Shown here: piece after piece, positions 44,130 to 53,993 of the stretch
Layout: each line of letters starts with the position of its first letter
Numbering within the stretch: position 1 is the stretch's first letter
NCBI RefSeq assembly: GCF_024343735.1
Contig: NZ_RJUE01000002.1
Coordinates: 186,001 to 250,000 of the forward strand
Reading direction: 5' to 3'
Length of the DNA stretch: 64,000 nucleotides
DNA from: Lacihabitans sp. CCS-44
GTDB lineage: Bacteria > Bacteroidota > Bacteroidia > Cytophagales > Spirosomataceae
Translations under genes and position numbers: made by a program
Notes under the pieces: generated by a model
Told to the model about the DNA's origin: nothing
Databases searched by the model: none
Seen by the model: the letters and a program-made list of their open reading frames with translations, nothing else

Positions 44130-45287
44130 ATGGTAGAGAGAGTAATTCTAAAAGAGATGTTGTATTTGATGGAAAAATATCCAGTTGTAGCGGTTACTGG
44201 TCCGAGACAATCTGGCAAGACTACTTTCTTGAAAGAATCGTTTCCGAATTTTAAATATGTATCACTTGAAGATCCAAGAGTCAGGAATTTTTTCAATTCT
44301 GATCCTACCGGTTTCTGGAATATATATAGCGAAAAGGTCATATTTGATGAGGCTCAAAGACTACCTGAGTTGTTTTCCTATATTCAGAATGCTGTTGACG
44401 AGTCGGGTAAAATGGGTCAGTTTATTCTTTCGGGTTCTCAGAACTTTCAGTTACTAGAAAATATTACGCAGAGTTTGGCTGGGAGAGTGGCATTGTTTAA
44501 ACTATTTCCATTTGATTTTACAGAGATGAAATCGGCTGGACTTTTATCTGATAATTTTGAAGATTGTTTGGTAAGGGGATTTTACCCTGCACTTTTTTCG
44601 CGAGACTTGGATTCAGGTAGATTTTATGCAAATTATATTCAAACGTATGTGGAAAGGGACATTGTGAGCATAGTCAATGTGCGTGATTTGAAACAATTTA
44701 GGATGTTTTTGAGGCTTTGTGCTGGTAGAATAGGCCAATTACTGAATCTCAATTCTTTGGCCAATGAGTGTGGAATTTCGCAGCCAACGGCCAAATCTTG
44801 GCTGAATATTTTAGAAGCAAGTTACATCATTTTTCAACTGACACCTTATCACAAAAACTTCAACAAAAGAGTGGTAAAAACGCCAAAGCTGTATTTTTAT
44901 GATACGGGTTTGGCTTGCCATTTATTGAATATTAAAAAAGGGAGTGATTTGATACTGAATCCTTACAAGGGCAATCTTTTTGAGAATCTCATTATTGCTG
45001 AATCGCAAAAGCAAAGCGACCACAACAGTCTCAATAAGGAGTTTTACTTTTGGAGAGATTCTAACGGCCATGAAGTAGATTTGGTATCTATGATTGGTTT
45101 GCAATATGATATTTATGAGATAAAATCCTCAAAAACTATTCTTTCTGATCATTTTGCTGGCCTAAAACATTTCAAAGAATTGGCTCAGGAAGATGTTTTA
45201 TCTAGTACTTTGTATTATGCCGGAAACGAAAATGCTAATAGAACCAACTACATTATTAAGCCATGGAATCAAATAGGATTTAGTTGA
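44130..45287 (+). CDS. AAA+ ATPase with DUF4143 C-terminal domain
   Basis: 385 residues from the ATG at 44130; a TTG at 44124 is less likely. The AAA_14 part has Walker A VTGPRQSGKTTFLK, Walker B EKVIFDEAQRLP and sensor FILSGSQNFQLL. Next is a helix-turn-helix-like region (NSLANECGISQPTAKSWL). The DUF4143 end shows a PDDEXK-like pattern, WRDSNGHEVDLV with YEIKSSK. The family is widespread and mobile, with no settled function. The gene stands alone behind the 22-bp repeat array. Confidence 0.92.
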   Translation: MVERVILKEMLYLMEKYPVVAVTGPRQSGKTTFLKESFPNFKYVSLEDPRVRNFFNSDPTGFWNIYSEKVIFDEAQRLPELFSYIQNAVDESGKMGQFILSGSQNFQLLENITQSLAGRVALFKLFPFDFTEMKSAGLLSDNFEDCLVRGFYPALFSRDLDSGRFYANYIQTYVERDIVSIVNVRDLKQFRMFLRLCAGRIGQLLNLNSLANECGISQPTAKSWLNILEASYIIFQLTPYHKNFNKRVVKTPKLYFYDTGLACHLLNIKKGSDLILNPYKGNLFENLIIAESQKQSDHNSLNKEFYFWRDSNGHEVDLVSMIGLQYDIYEIKSSKTILSDHFAGLKHFKELAQEDVLSSTLYYAGNENANRTNYIIKPWNQIGFS

Positions 45288-45449
45288 TTCTATACTTTAG
45301 TCGACGAACGAACGGGCTCTTATTTTTATGTTTCTTTAATCGGTACGAAAAATCCATTCATCGGTAATTTCCATATCACTCATCGAAAACTCATTTCTAT
45401 TTTTTGCGTAATCCACCAATTTTGACCCATCGAAACGCAAAAAACAATT

Positions 45450-47621
45450 ATGAAAAAGCTATTTACATTTTTAATTACAATTCTCAGTATTATTTCCGCC
45501 AACGCTCAAACTGTTGTTTCGGGCAAAATAACAGACAAAAAAGGAGAGATTTTGCCATTTGCAAACATTGCTCTGGAAGGTACTTATGACGGAGCATCGG
45601 CAGACGAAAACGGTAAATTTAGTTTCACTACGGATGAAAAAGGAACAAAGAAACTTCTTGTAACCATGGTTGGATTTCTAAATGCTCAAAAAGAAATCCA
45701 GCTAAACGGACAAAAAGTGGAGGTCGAAATCAAACTCGAAGAAACCATCAATTCGCTTAATGCCGTGGTAGTCACAGCCGGTATGTTTGAAGCTTCTGAC
45801 GAAAAGAAAATGGTGATGCTGAAGCCATTGGATATCGTCACAACTGCTGGTGGAAACGCCGATATAGTGTCTGTAATGCAGCTTTTGCCGGGTTCTAACA
45901 GAGTAGGGGAGCGAGAAGGTTTGTTTGTGAGAGGTGGCTCGGCCAATGAAACCAAGACCGTAATAGACGGCATGATAGTGCAGAATCCGTTTTTCAGCAG
46001 CACGCCTGATGTGCCACAACGTGGGAGATTTGATCCGTTTATGTTTAAAGGCACGGCTTTCAGTACAGGTGGATATTCGGCTTTATATGGGCAAGCGTTG
46101 TCTTCGGTTTTATTGCTCAATACCCAAGATAAACTGGGCGAAAATACCTCAACTACCGCAAGTTTGAATCTGGCAAGTGCGGCGGTATCGCATACGCACA
46201 AAGGTTGGTTGACGGGAACATTATATTACAGTAATATTACTCCCTTGATAAAATTGGTAAAAAATAATTACGATTTTGAGAAAGTGCCAGAAGGTGTAGG
46301 AGCCTCGGTAAGTGTAAACGAGAACTTTAAGAACAACAGCTCTTTAAAAATTTACGGAACATTTGCAGATAATCGTTCGGCCATAAACTTACCAAATTAC
46401 GACGTTGAAAACACCAAATATCTTTTTGCCAATACCAATAGAAATGCCTTCACGAACGCCTCGTATCGCCAATCTTACAAAGACGGGCTTTGGGTGTTGA
46501 ATTCGGGAGTTTCGTACAGCAAAAATATTGATAATCTGAAAATCGGTAACGTGATGGCCGACAGAGAAGATGAAAGAACCCAATTAAGAGCTGTAATGAG
46601 CAGACTTTATGGAAACAATCGCAGTTCAACTTTCAACTTTGGAGCCGAAACCCACTGGATAAATGTGTCTAATCAATTTGAGCAGAATCTTGCCACTTTG
46701 AAAGATCATTACACAGCGATTTTTGCTGAATCAGAAATGTTTGCATCTCCACAATTGGCCATCAGACTTGGTGCGAGAGCTGAATATTCTTCAGCTATCG
46801 GCAAATACAATGCAGTGCCGAGAATATCAATGGCTTATAAAACTGGCAAATATTCGCAAGTGTCGTTGGCGGGCGGTAGATTTTATCAAAATCCCGACAA
46901 AGAGTATTTATATCTCAACAAAAACCTGGGCTTCGAGTCATCAGACCATATCATAGCCAACTATCAGATTATGAAGTTAGGCAGGACATTCAGAACAGAG
47001 GTTTTCTATAAAAAATACGACAATTTGGTGGTGGAAAAAGGCCAAGCTTTTGATCCAAATCCATACAGATTTCCTACTGGACAGACCGATAACAGTGGTA
47101 ATGGCTTCGCTCAAGGATTTGACATGTTTTTTAGAGACCAGAAAAGCCTAAAAAATGGAGACGTCTGGTTGACCTACTCTTTTCTGGATACCGAAAGATA
47201 TTTTAGAAATTACCCGAAGTCTGTTATGCCCTATTTTGCTTCAAAACATAACATGAGTGTGGTTTACAAGCAATTTTTCACAAAAATAGCCACCAATGTT
47301 GGTCTAACATTTTCGCAATCATCTGGTAGGCCTGTGTATGGCATCAACGAAATTTTTGGAAAAGTAGAAATGACCAAGCCGTATCAAAACGTGAGTTTTA
47401 TGGCAAGCAAAATCAAACAAACTGCCAATAGTTTCTTGGTATTCTACGCCATTGTCGATAATGTTTTGGGTAGAAACAACGTGTTTGGATACAGATATTC
47501 AGCTGATGGCACCAAACGTTACGAGGTAAATCCTCCTATGAAACGCATGATATTTTTCGGAGTAAGTTGGACATTCGGAAAACTCAATGGAAGGTCAAAA
47601 GAAGCAGATTTAAATTTTTAA
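45450..47621 (+). CDS. TonB-dependent receptor with carboxypeptidase-regulatory-like domain
   Basis: 723 residues. A signal peptide (LFTFLITILSIISANAQ) is followed by a CarboxypepD_reg-like beta domain (VVSGKITDKKGEILPFANIALEGT, residues ~20-105). The plug domain contains VMQLLPGSNRVGEREGLFVRGG and TKTVIDGMIVQNP. The rest is an outer-membrane barrel with alternating strands ending FGVSWTFGK. The size is modest for the family, and the ligand is unknown. Its gene is 27 bp upstream of a small exported TPR-like protein gene, likely the same operon. Receptors of this class import siderophores, B12 or glycans using TonB. Confidence 0.92.
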   Translation: MKKLFTFLITILSIISANAQTVVSGKITDKKGEILPFANIALEGTYDGASADENGKFSFTTDEKGTKKLLVTMVGFLNAQKEIQLNGQKVEVEIKLEETINSLNAVVVTAGMFEASDEKKMVMLKPLDIVTTAGGNADIVSVMQLLPGSNRVGEREGLFVRGGSANETKTVIDGMIVQNPFFSSTPDVPQRGRFDPFMFKGTAFSTGGYSALYGQALSSVLLLNTQDKLGENTSTTASLNLASAAVSHTHKGWLTGTLYYSNITPLIKLVKNNYDFEKVPEGVGASVSVNENFKNNSSLKIYGTFADNRSAINLPNYDVENTKYLFANTNRNAFTNASYRQSYKDGLWVLNSGVSYSKNIDNLKIGNVMADREDERTQLRAVMSRLYGNNRSSTFNFGAETHWINVSNQFEQNLATLKDHYTAIFAESEMFASPQLAIRLGARAEYSSAIGKYNAVPRISMAYKTGKYSQVSLAGGRFYQNPDKEYLYLNKNLGFESSDHIIANYQIMKLGRTFRTEVFYKKYDNLVVEKGQAFDPNPYRFPTGQTDNSGNGFAQGFDMFFRDQKSLKNGDVWLTYSFLDTERYFRNYPKSVMPYFASKHNMSVVYKQFFTKIATNVGLTFSQSSGRPVYGINEIFGKVEMTKPYQNVSFMASKIKQTANSFLVFYAIVDNVLGRNNVFGYRYSADGTKRYEVNPPMKRMIFFGVSWTFGKLNGRSKEADLNF

Positions 47622-47648
47622 TAAACATAAAAAACAAAACAATTTATT

Positions 47649-48284
47649 ATGAAAAAGTTAGTATTAAGTATCGCTTTAGCAATTGGTTCGGTAGCAGTTT
47701 TTGCACAAAATGAGAAATTTGTTGCTACAATGACAGAGCAAGCAGCCGCCATTCAGGCCAATTATGAAGGTTCATACATGCCAATGGCCAACAAAATGGA
47801 GCGAATTGCAGCAGCAGAGGCCAAAGAATGGACACCACAATATTGGTCGGCATATTGCCTTATCAATGAGACTTTTAAACTTAAAGAAGCTGGCGAAAAA
47901 GATTTACTTTTGGAAAAGGCTGAGGTTTTTATAGAAAAAGCCGAAATGTTATCACCCAATAACGATGAGATAGAGGTTTTGAAAGCCCAATACGCCATGG
48001 CCAAACTTTCAGTTGACCCGATGAGCAGATGGCAGAAATATGGAGCAGATTTCCAAACTGCCCTTAAAAGAGCGGAAGAAATCAATCCTGAAAATCCGAG
48101 AGTTCCTTATGTGATGGGTACCAATATTTTCTACACACCCGAAGGATTTGGCGGAGGTCAGGCAAAAGCAAAACCATATTTTGAGAAAGCTTTAGCCAAA
48201 TTCAGCACTTTCAAATCGGCCACCGCTTATGCTCCAAATTGGGGAAAAGAAGCCTCGAATTATTTTCTTTCGCAGATAAAGTAA
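47649..48284 (+). CDS. Exported helical-repeat (TPR-like) partner of the TonB-dependent receptor
   Basis: 211 residues with signal peptide (VLSIALAIGSVAVFAQ). Helical pairs (DLLLEKAEVFIEKAEMLSPN, ALKRAEEINPENPRVPYVMG, AKPYFEKALAKFSTFK) look like TPR repeats. A Gly-rich loop (FYTPEGFGGGQAKAK) is distinctive. I do not recognise a named family. Its position directly after the receptor gene suggests it acts with it in the periplasm or at the outer membrane. Confidence 0.82.
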   Translation: MKKLVLSIALAIGSVAVFAQNEKFVATMTEQAAAIQANYEGSYMPMANKMERIAAAEAKEWTPQYWSAYCLINETFKLKEAGEKDLLLEKAEVFIEKAEMLSPNNDEIEVLKAQYAMAKLSVDPMSRWQKYGADFQTALKRAEEINPENPRVPYVMGTNIFYTPEGFGGGQAKAKPYFEKALAKFSTFKSATAYAPNWGKEASNYFLSQIK

Positions 48285-48303
48285 CGATTAGAAATTTTAT
48301 ATG

Positions 48304-48337
48304 AAAAGCCGAATTCTGTATGGGATTTGGCTTTTTT
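48304..48337 (+). terminator. Terminator after the receptor operon
   Basis: AAAAGCC (48304-48310) pairs with GGCTTTT (48329-48335), followed by T residues, 20 bp past the stop. The rest of 48338-48586 is AT-rich and no gene was seen in it. Confidence 0.65.
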
Positions 48338-48586
48338 GGTTTTATGAATTTTAACTTTGGCGTTTTTATTTAAAGTGCTATTATTCAGGTATATATGAAT
48401 TTTTTGAGTATTACTTTATTTATCGATACTTGGAGAAATGTGGTAAAAAAAGTGAGATTTCTCCAAGTATTATTTTGTTTGATTGTTTTAATCTATTGAT
48501 TATGTGTATTTTGTGTTATTTTTAATAAGCGAAATTGTTGATAGATATGTTTTTTTAGAAAATTATATCCTTGAGTAATTTCAAGG

Positions 48587-48626
48587 TTAAAAAAAATAAG
48601 GCCTGACTTTTGGGGCAGACCTTATT
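48587..48626 (-). terminator. Terminator of metG
   Basis: On the minus strand, AATAAGG (48626-48620) pairs with CCTTATT (48601-48595) and is followed by an eight-T run. It starts 20 bp past the metG stop. Confidence 0.75.
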
Positions 48627-48645
48627 TCTAAATAAGTAGTTAATT

Positions 48646-50712
48646 TCAACTCACCCCAGCACCGTTCCAAACTTCCTTGTGAGGCTGCAAAAGGCTGAGG
48701 GAGCCATCTTTGTCTTCAGCCATCAGGATCATGCCTTGCGATTCTATGCCCATCATCATTCTTGGGGCTAGATTGGCTATGAACGTCACTTGTCGTCCTA
48801 TCATTTCTTCAGGTGTGAAATGCTCCGCAATACCGCTCAAAATGGTGCGTTTTTCTAGGCCATCGTCTATCAAAAACTTTAATAATTTCTTGCTTTTTTT
48901 CACCGCTTCAGCTTCCAAAATTGTTCCTATTCTTATATCCAATTTTGCAAAATCATCAAATTGTATATTCTCTTTCAGTGGAGCTACGGTTTTACCTTCG
49001 AGTTCGTTCATGCGTTTGTCGTCCAGTAGTTTTTGTACTTGTTTGTCTATGGTTTCGTCTTCTATTTTCTCAAAAAGCAATGATCCAGAGCCTATTTCTA
49101 ATCCAACAGGCACCAAATCAGCATTTCCAGCATCTATCCATTCGTGTTTTGGGCCGTTCAGGTTCCAGCCTGAAAGTTTCAGTTGGTCGTATAATTTTTG
49201 AGATGTAAACGGCAAAAACGGCTCGGCTACAATTGCCAAAGTGGCTGTAATCTGCATAGCTATGTTCATAATCGTTTTTACACGTTCAGGGTCTTCTTTT
49301 ACGGCTTTCCAAGGTTCGGTTTCCGCTAAATATTTATTGCCAAGACGAGCTATTTCCATCATGCTGGACAAAGCGTCCCGAAATTTGTAATTTTTCATGG
49401 CATCTGACACATCGCACGGTAATTGTTTTAGTGCCTCAAGAGCTTGTTTGTCAACCTCTTGCAACTCACCTCTTGCGGGTACTTTTCCATCATAAAACTT
49501 CTGTGTAAGCACCACTGTACGGTTTACAAAGTTGCCGAAGATTCCTACCAACTCTGAGTTGTTTTTGGTCTGAAAATCCTTCCAGGTAAAGTCATTATCT
49601 TTGCTTTCAGGGGCATTTGCTGCCAAAGCATATCGCAACACGTCTTGCTTTCCAGGGAATTCTTCCAAGTATTCATGCAACCACACCGCCCAGTTTCTCG
49701 AAGTCGAAATCTTATCATTTTCAAGATTCATAAACTCATTGGCGGGCACGTTGTCGGCCAAAATATAGCTTCCTTCAGCCATCAACATGGCGGGAAAAAT
49801 GATGCAGTGAAACACGATATTGTCTTTTCCAATGAAATGCACCAGCTTCGTATCTTCTGATTTCCAGTAATCTTCCCAGTTTTTTCCAGTGGCCGCAGCC
49901 CATTCTTTGGTCATCGAGATATAGCCAATCGGAGCATCAAACCATACATAGAGCACTTTGCCTTCCGCATCTTCCAACGGCACTTTTACGCCCCAGTCCA
50001 AGTCGCGGGTCATTGCACGAGGCTGCAAACCTTGTTTTAGCCAGGACTGACACTGCCCAAACACATTAGGCTTCCATTCGGGGTGGCTGTTTACATATTT
50101 TTCTATTTCGGGCTGCATTCTGTCCAGTGGCAAATACCAGTTTTTGGTTGCTTTCATGACAGGTTTAGCACCCGATATCGTCGATTTGGGATTAATCAAT
50201 TCGGTAGGAGAAAGCGACGAGCCACATTTTTCACATTGGTCGCCATAGGCTCCATCGTTGTGGCAAACAGGACATTCGCCCACGATATAACGGTCTGCTA
50301 AAAATTGCTGAACTGTTTCATCAAAATATTGCTCCATCACTACTTCGTCAAAATAACCTTTGTTATTCAGTGTCGTAAAAAACTCCTGTGAAGTTTCGTG
50401 GTGAACGGGGTTCGAGGTACGAGAGTAAATGTCAAAAGAAATCCCGAATTGCTCAAAAGAATCTTTTATAATGCTATAGTATTTGTCGACCACACCTTGC
50501 GGTGTAGTACCTTCTTTTTTGGCTTTAATCGTAATCGGTACGCCATGTTCGTCAGTACCGCTGATAAAAGCCACATCCTTGCCTTTCAGTCTCAAATAAC
50601 GCACATAAATATCAGCAGGCAGGTAGCAGCCGGCCAAGTGGCCAATATGAATTGGACCATTGGCATAAATCAAAGCAGCAGTAACGGTATATCTTTTCGG
50701 ATTGTTCTTCAT
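48646..50712 (-). CDS. metG: Methionyl-tRNA synthetase
   Basis: 688 residues from the ATG at 50712 ([20 protein letters not shown]); an ATG at 50748 lies upstream of the -7 box and is rejected. Class I features are the HIGH motif in [10 protein letters not shown] and a KMSKS variant, [13 protein letters not shown]. The zinc knuckle is [19 protein letters not shown]-terminal EMAP/OB-fold tRNA-binding domain ([17 protein letters not shown], residues ~580-688) is fused, as in long bacterial MetG. It charges tRNA-Met with methionine in the cytoplasm. Confidence 0.96.
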   Translation of the reverse strand: MKNNPKRYTVTAALIYANGPIHIGHLAGCYLPADIYVRYLRLKGKDVAFISGTDEHGVPITIKAKKEGTTPQGVVDKYYSIIKDSFEQFGISFDIYSRTSNPVHHETSQEFFTTLNNKGYFDEVVMEQYFDETVQQFLADRYIVGECPVCHNDGAYGDQCEKCGSSLSPTELINPKSTISGAKPVMKATKNWYLPLDRMQPEIEKYVNSHPEWKPNVFGQCQSWLKQGLQPRAMTRDLDWGVKVPLEDAEGKVLYVWFDAPIGYISMTKEWAAATGKNWEDYWKSEDTKLVHFIGKDNIVFHCIIFPAMLMAEGSYILADNVPANEFMNLENDKISTSRNWAVWLHEYLEEFPGKQDVLRYALAANAPESKDNDFTWKDFQTKNNSELVGIFGNFVNRTVVLTQKFYDGKVPARGELQEVDKQALEALKQLPCDVSDAMKNYKFRDALSSMMEIARLGNKYLAETEPWKAVKEDPERVKTIMNIAMQITATLAIVAEPFLPFTSQKLYDQLKLSGWNLNGPKHEWIDAGNADLVPVGLEIGSGSLLFEKIEDETIDKQVQKLLDDKRMNELEGKTVAPLKENIQFDDFAKLDIRIGTILEAEAVKKSKKLLKFLIDDGLEKRTILSGIAEHFTPEEMIGRQVTFIANLAPRMMMGIESQGMILMAEDKDGSLSLLQPHKEVWNGAGVS

Positions 50713-50736
50713 CGTATCTCGGAGAAAATTGAGGTG

Positions 50737-50744
50737 CAAATTTA
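50737..50744 (-). promoter_or_regulatory. -7 box (TAAATTTG) of metG
   Basis: A TAnnTTTG match on the minus strand, 24 bp upstream of the ATG at 50712. It lies inside the longer possible frame and so supports the shorter start. Confidence 0.45.
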
Positions 50745-50871
50745 GCATATTTTTCTGAGAAATGTTTCACCTAACTGACTAAGCTCCGAAGCTGTTTTTA
50801 GACTACTAAAAATCAATTGCTTAAAATATTAGCAAAGTATGGCAAAATTTTTTAGCATAAAAAAATACATA

Positions 50872-50879
50872 TACATTTG
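50872..50879 (+). promoter_or_regulatory. -7 box (TACATTTG) for the small paralogous genes
   Basis: A TAnnTTTG match 65 bp before the ATG at 50945. Confidence 0.4.
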
Positions 50880-50944
50880 ATTCATAATAGATGGCGTAAG
50901 TCATTCTCATTCAAGCTTTTCAAACATTATAAACATAGAATACC

Positions 50945-51157
50945 ATGGCCAGAATCATTGTTCCGAAACATTTAGTAAAGTCAAATCTCGAGATTATCTC
51001 CTTGTTGAGAAATCATTTTCCTGATTTATCCTATGAAAAATCTTGTTCGTTTAGTCATAATTTTTGCGGTACTCATAATGATGATGGTCAAACCTTAACC
51101 CCGGTTTTTAGAAGAGTAGGTGGCACTTTAAGTATTAAGGGATTCGCTTCTTATTGA
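50945..51157 (+). CDS. Small protein of unknown function, tandem paralogue A
   Basis: 70 residues, starting MARIIVPKHLVKSNLEIISL. I do not recognise the family. No signal peptide or membrane segment; basic N-terminal half with FPDLSYEKSCSFSHNF, then GQTLTPVFRRVGGTLSIKGF. It shares about half its residues with the next gene, including MARIIVPKH, VKSN, FPDL, QTL and GTLSIKGF, with conserved Lys, His and Gly positions. Conservation between the copies is what shows that it is a real gene. Confidence 0.75.
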   Translation: MARIIVPKHLVKSNLEIISLLRNHFPDLSYEKSCSFSHNFCGTHNDDGQTLTPVFRRVGGTLSIKGFASY

Positions 51158-51231
51158 GGTAATCTCTATTTATCAGTTAATTATTTAGTCTAAAATTTTA
51201 GCAAATCAATACCAGAGAAATATTCAAAGTC

Positions 51232-51438
51232 ATGGCCAGAATAATCGTTCCGAAGCACATTGTGAAGTCAAATGGTGAAATACCAGCACTTTTAAAGGCT
51301 CAGTTTCCTGATCTGTTGCCGATGAAAATCAAATCTTACAGCCACTTTTATTTCGGCACGGTAAAGCAAGGCAACCAAACCTTGATGCCTGTTTTTCAGA
51401 GAGAAAATGGTACTTTAAGTATCAAAGGGTTTGTGTGA
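51232..51438 (+). CDS. Small protein of unknown function, tandem paralogue B
   Basis: 68 residues, starting MARIIVPKHIVKSNGEIPAL; homologous along its whole length to the gene 74 bp upstream. Shared blocks are MARIIVPKH, VKSN, FPDL, S-SH, GT, QTL-PVF-R and GTLSIKGF. The DNA before both starts also resembles each other (TTAAAATATTAGCAAA against TAAAATTTTAGCAAA), so the duplication included the upstream region. The two cysteines of copy A are absent here. Confidence 0.75.
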   Translation: MARIIVPKHIVKSNGEIPALLKAQFPDLLPMKIKSYSHFYFGTVKQGNQTLMPVFQRENGTLSIKGFV

Positions 51439-51718
51439 AAAGATGCGTTTTTATTAAATGAAAGCGTATAATTTCAATATTTTTTTTCTAATTTTTTTGC
51501 AATATGTTTCTATCAAGAATTTTTAATTCAACAATTTGTAGGTTTGAATAAAATCCATTCAAACTTATTTATTCAGTTTACAACCTCTTCCTCACAACTA
51601 TAAACTTTATTAAATTTTAGGTCATTTAATTATCGATGTCACATCAATCGCAGAAACAAAAAAATACTATTTAGGTCAACTTTTGGTGATTTGCTTTGTC
51701 CACCACCGTACTTTTTTT

Positions 51719-51801
51719 GTCCATTTTCGGACGAAAATACCTAGTTGGTTTTCTGTAAGTATCAGGATATAAGATACTTGTATTTTTGGCACAAAATTCG
51801 A
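51719..51801 (+). promoter_or_regulatory. Palindromic operator/enhancer plus sigma-54-like promoter of the ABC ATPase gene
   Basis: GTCCATTTTCGGAC (51719-51732) is a GTCC-N6-GGAC palindrome. TTGGCAC follows with its GG at 51788-51789, exactly 55 bp after the palindrome, as a -24-like element. Ten bases after the GG comes GAAT instead of the usual GC at -12. The same arrangement recurs at 58117-58200. The gap 51439-51832 shows nothing else. Confidence 0.6.
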
Positions 51802-51832
51802 ATCTTTATGTCTCAAATAAGCATTTAGAAGA

Positions 51833-52495
51833 ATGATTGAGCTTCAGGGCATCGGAAAATATTTCAAACAAGGTTTTGGCAAGGTTTATATTTTGAAAAA
51901 CATAAGTTTGAAAATAGAACAAGGAGAATTTGTGTCGATTATGGGGCCATCGGGTTCTGGGAAGTCTACTTTACTCCACATTCTTGGACTTTTGGAAGAA
52001 GCTTCTGAAGGCACATATAAGCTTTTGGATGAAAATGTTACCTCTCTTTCAGAAAAAAAGAAGACCGAAATACATAGAAATACAATTGGATTTGTTTTTC
52101 AAGCGTATCATTTGATAGACGAACTAACGGTGTATGAAAACATAGAAACGCCTCTTTTATATCAAAATGTGTCTTCTTCAGAACGAAAAAGTAGAGTGGC
52201 AGACATATTGGATAGGTTTCAGATTGTTGCAAAAAAAGATTTGTTCCCAAGTCAACTTTCGGGTGGTCAACAACAATTGGTGGGCATTGCTCGTGCCTTG
52301 ATAGCCTCTCCAAAAATAATTTTTGCAGATGAACCTACGGGTAATCTACACTCCGACCAAGCAGATTATATCATGCAGGTTTTCAAGGAGTTGAATCAAA
52401 AGGACGGTGTTACAGTGGTGCAAGTTACCCATTCAAAAACCAATTCAGAATATGGCAATAGAGTAGTGAATTTGAAAGATGGATGGTTGGTGTGA
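51833..52495 (+). CDS. ABC transporter ATP-binding protein (LolD/MacB type), divergent D-loop
   Basis: 220 residues. Walker A is MGPSGSGKSTLLHILG, the Q-loop is FVFQAYHLIDELTVYENIE, and the signature is [16 protein letters not shown]. Walker B is [15 protein letters not shown] and the H-loop is VVQVTHSKTN. Compared with the sister ATPase at 59970, the usual R/A after the signature are L/G and the D-loop Asp of GNLDS is His. No permease gene is adjacent. It begins the efflux locus under its own sigma-54-like promoter. It probably energises one of the FtsX-type permeases downstream, or has a modified role. Confidence 0.9.
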   Translation: MIELQGIGKYFKQGFGKVYILKNISLKIEQGEFVSIMGPSGSGKSTLLHILGLLEEASEGTYKLLDENVTSLSEKKKTEIHRNTIGFVFQAYHLIDELTVYENIETPLLYQNVSSSERKSRVADILDRFQIVAKKDLFPSQLSGGQQQLVGIARALIASPKIIFADEPTGNLHSDQADYIMQVFKELNQKDGVTVVQVTHSKTNSEYGNRVVNLKDGWLV

Positions 52496-52498
52496 AAA

Positions 52499-52530
52499 CG
52501 GCACTTCGGCTTCGCTCAGTGACCGTTTCC
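52499..52530. repeat. Hairpin after the ABC ATPase gene
   Basis: ACGGCAC pairs with GTGACCGT (one bulged A) around a loop containing CGGCTTCGCTC. It lies directly after the stop codon and could act as a weak terminator or a processing site. Confidence 0.4.
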
Positions 52531-52629
52531 AACACTAAATATCTATGAAACAAAGGATAAATTCTAACCACTCAAAATCTAAAACATTGGATGCTTGATA
52601 ATTAGCATTCTATTAGAAATAAAACTATT

Positions 52630-53931
52630 ATGAAAAAGCTATTTATAATTTTAAGTCTTGTGTTTACAAGCAATGTTTTTGGTCAGACTTACACCTTGAA
52701 AAAGTGTGTTGATTTGGCTGTAAAAAACAATCCAACTTTTCAAAGAGCCTACCTAAATGCTGAGCTAGCCAACGCCAATGCAGCCGAGGCTAAGGCTAGA
52801 AATCTGCCGCAAATCCAAGCGTTTTTTGCCCAAGGAATGAACTTCGGACGTTCTATCGACAGATTTTCTAACGATTATATCAACCAACTCTATAACTCCA
52901 CGTATGGAAATATTCAGTTGGGTATGCCAATTTACAAAGGTTTTCAAACTAGAAATTTAACAGAGAGTGCCAAGCTACTTCAACAGGCCGAAATCCAGAA
53001 TGTTGAAGCAGATAAAAATCAATTATCAGTAAATTTACTCAAAGCATATTTGGATGTTTTGGCTGCAAAGGAATTGTCCGCGGCAGCAAAGAAGCAGTTG
53101 GAAAACTCTGAAATTCAGCTTGCTAGGCAACAGAAAATGATGGAAGCAGGTACATCAGGAAAGCTAGAAGCTCTGCAATTTAGCAACCAAGCCGCATCTG
53201 ATAAAGGTGGCTTGATTGACGCTCAGTATAATCTCCAGATTGCGAGACTCACGCTATTTCAATTGATGAATATTAAACCTAATGACGCCATTGAGTTTGA
53301 ATCCATAATTCCTTACGAAATTGGTGAGCAAACGCTTAATGAAATCACCGTAAATCCTGTTGAGTTTTTGCCGGAGTACAAGAGTTTCGATTTGCAAGGT
53401 CAAAGTTTTGATAGAAGAATAAAAGCTAATCAGGCAGAAAACTCGCCAGAATTAAGTTTGAGTGGCAATTACAGTACTTTTTATGCGTCCTCAAATCCCG
53501 AGCGGACGTTTTTTCAACAAGTAAATGATACCAGAAACGGTTCGTTTTCATTGAATTTGGCGATACCAATATTTTCGAAATTTCAAACTTCTCCCAGAAC
53601 TCAGCAGCTAAAGATCCAGAAAAAAATGCTTGATAACACACGCAAAGTGCGAGAAAATACCCTCCAACAAGATTTGGAATCTGTAAAGTTGATGTTGAAC
53701 GCTTTTGGTGAAAGGTATAAAAATGCTAGCCAGCAAGCCGAAATTAGTAAAGAAAATTTAAAACTCGTAGAACTGAGAATTGAAGCAGGTACCATAAATC
53801 CCATTGAATTTTCATTAGCTCAAGCCAATCTGGAAAAGGCAATTTCGAATCAAATTCAGACCAAATTCAGGTGGATTTTACAGAAAAAATTGCTCGAATA
53901 TTATCAAACTGGCGAATTTGACTTTCTTTAA
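52630..53931 (+). CDS. TolC-family outer membrane efflux protein
   Basis: 433 residues. A signal peptide (LFIILSLVFTSNVFGQ) is followed by two long coiled-coil/beta repeats of the outer-membrane efflux protein family (TYTLKKCVDLAVKNNPTFQRAYLNAELANA at the start; ISKENLKLVELRIEAGTINPIEFSLAQANLEKAI near the end). These form the trimeric periplasmic tunnel for tripartite pumps. Its neighbours (ABC ATPases, HlyD adaptor, FtsX permeases) fit a MacAB-TolC-like exporter. Confidence 0.93.
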   Translation: MKKLFIILSLVFTSNVFGQTYTLKKCVDLAVKNNPTFQRAYLNAELANANAAEAKARNLPQIQAFFAQGMNFGRSIDRFSNDYINQLYNSTYGNIQLGMPIYKGFQTRNLTESAKLLQQAEIQNVEADKNQLSVNLLKAYLDVLAAKELSAAAKKQLENSEIQLARQQKMMEAGTSGKLEALQFSNQAASDKGGLIDAQYNLQIARLTLFQLMNIKPNDAIEFESIIPYEIGEQTLNEITVNPVEFLPEYKSFDLQGQSFDRRIKANQAENSPELSLSGNYSTFYASSNPERTFFQQVNDTRNGSFSLNLAIPIFSKFQTSPRTQQLKIQKKMLDNTRKVRENTLQQDLESVKLMLNAFGERYKNASQQAEISKENLKLVELRIEAGTINPIEFSLAQANLEKAISNQIQTKFRWILQKKLLEYYQTGEFDFL

Positions 53932-53993
53932 AAACAAAAATTTGAGGATTTTCAGATAAAGCTTTCTTAGATTTACATAAATTTCATTTTTTG

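Noticed and set aside
12110-51800. TTCGAATC words suggesting tRNA T-loops (for example 12110 and 51797)
   Set aside because: No cloverleaf or acceptor stem could be built around them; the first is inside murI and the other is in promoter DNA.
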